Under the pieces are notes generated by a model. That model was not told the origin of the DNA and made no database searches. It saw nothing but the letters and a program-made list of their open reading frames with translations. Positions 6,661 through 7,134 of a DNA stretch of 7,134 nucleotides are shown here, in pieces. The position numbers were made by a program, and so were the translations under genes. The stretch is from Gallionellaceae bacterium (GTDB taxonomy: Bacteria; Pseudomonadota; Gammaproteobacteria; Burkholderiales; Gallionellaceae): the NCBI GenBank assembly GCA_030646595.1, contig JAUSKS010000115.1, positions 1 through 7,134 on the forward strand, read 5' to 3'. How positions within the stretch are numbered: the stretch's first letter is position 1; the number at the start of each line of letters is the position of its first letter.

Positions 6661-7134
6661 ATGTTCGACTCTAAAATTATTCGCTCATTATTATTTGCAG
6701 CTAGCCTTGCTGCTAGCGGCTCGACTTATGCAGCAGTAACAACTATTTACGACTTTGGGAGTTTATTGACAGGGGACGTGCCGAGTTCGTTGCCAGATTC
6801 TTTTGCATCCGCCCCCTTTGCGCAACTGCAAGCGACCGACAATGGCGGTGGTGTTTGGGTGTTTACGCTGACCATCAACAACAATTTGTTCAGCAGCTTC
6901 GGCAGTAATGCATTTTTGGGGTCAATGACTTTTGACTTTACTCCCGACCCCAGCATGAGTAAACCTCCAACCGCTTTCCTGGGCAGTAATGTAGGTGGCG
7001 TCACGTCGGTTAATGTCATCGATGGAACTGGCCTTGGCGGATTGACTGATATCGATTTTGGAACCGCATTCGGACAAGGAGCAGGAAACAGGCTTTCTCA
7101 GAATGATTGGGTCAGGTGGGGTGTCGCCGGTTTG
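6661..7134 (+). CDS. exported protein, probable PEP-CTERM family member, 3' end outside the window
   Basis: The open frame gives 158 residues to the right edge without a stop. It starts with a compact signal peptide: Lys5/Arg8, hydrophobic LLFAASLAAS (10-19), and a likely cleavage around STYAA (21-25). The mature part is Gly/Asn/Ser/Phe-rich with GGGVWVFTLTINNN (62-75), FGSNAFLGSMTFDF (80-93) and FGQGAGNRL (137-145). From memory these resemble a common group of PEP-CTERM surface proteins with a GSNAF.GS block, but the tail that would prove this lies beyond the window. GGGGGA (6652-6657) lies just before the ATG at 6661. It is in the same direction as the preceding PEP-CTERM gene with a hairpin in the gap; the two mature sequences are not obviously similar. 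The shadow frame on the minus strand (6747-7019) was not taken as a gene. Confidence 0.8.
   Translation, partial: MFDSKIIRSLLFAASLAASGSTYAAVTTIYDFGSLLTGDVPSSLPDSFASAPFAQLQATDNGGGVWVFTLTINNNLFSSFGSNAFLGSMTFDFTPDPSMSKPPTAFLGSNVGGVTSVNVIDGTGLGGLTDIDFGTAFGQGAGNRLSQNDWVRWGVAGL

Noticed and set aside
6747..7019. Minus-strand open frame of 90 codons within the second exported-protein gene
   Set aside because: It is antisense to a frame with a clear signal peptide and surface-protein composition, and shows no motif of its own.

Overview
The window looks like chromosomal DNA of a diderm, exopolysaccharide-forming proteobacterium, most likely a betaproteobacterium of the Nitrosomonadales/Gallionellaceae/Methylophilaceae type. 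This is inferred from an AcnA-type aconitase next to a class II fumarase, two secreted proteins in tandem of which one has a full PEP-CTERM tail, and near-balanced base composition. No rRNA, tRNA or CRISPR array is visible.

Left block (1-3765, minus strand): two TCA-cycle genes, acnA then fumC. acnA is complete, with an unusual 60-70 residue low-complexity insertion before its first iron-sulfur cysteine. fumC runs off the left edge after 269 codons. The 72-base gap between them holds a 46-base double-hairpin repeat that looks dispersed rather than native. acnA has a perfect TATAAT -10 box placed so that the ATG at 3765 is the start, not the upstream TTG.

Middle block (3766-5217): a divergent intergenic region with a good sigma-70 promoter drives two overlapping regulator genes. 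The first encodes a lone receiver-like protein without an output domain. The second is a NarL/FixJ-type protein with a receiver and a LuxR-type helix-turn-helix. Both keep the phosphoacceptor-position Asp but have Arg where receivers normally have the conserved Lys. They look like an old tandem duplication in which the first copy lost its DNA-binding half.

Non-coding block (5218-5811): about 590 bases with no convincing gene but much structure. It contains a 171-base foldback MITE-like element with 25-base terminal inverted repeats and a 4-base target duplication, a diverged direct repeat on either side of that element, a weak GG-N10-GC (sigma-54-like) site, and a near lux-box palindrome.

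Right block (5812-7134, plus strand): a complete PEP-CTERM protein gene, an intergenic hairpin, and a second signal-peptide protein that resembles PEP-CTERM surface proteins but is cut by the window edge. A reasonable but unproven reading is that the regulator pair and the patterned upstream region control production of these surface proteins. The exosortase and PrsK/PrsR genes that would complete the system are not in the window.
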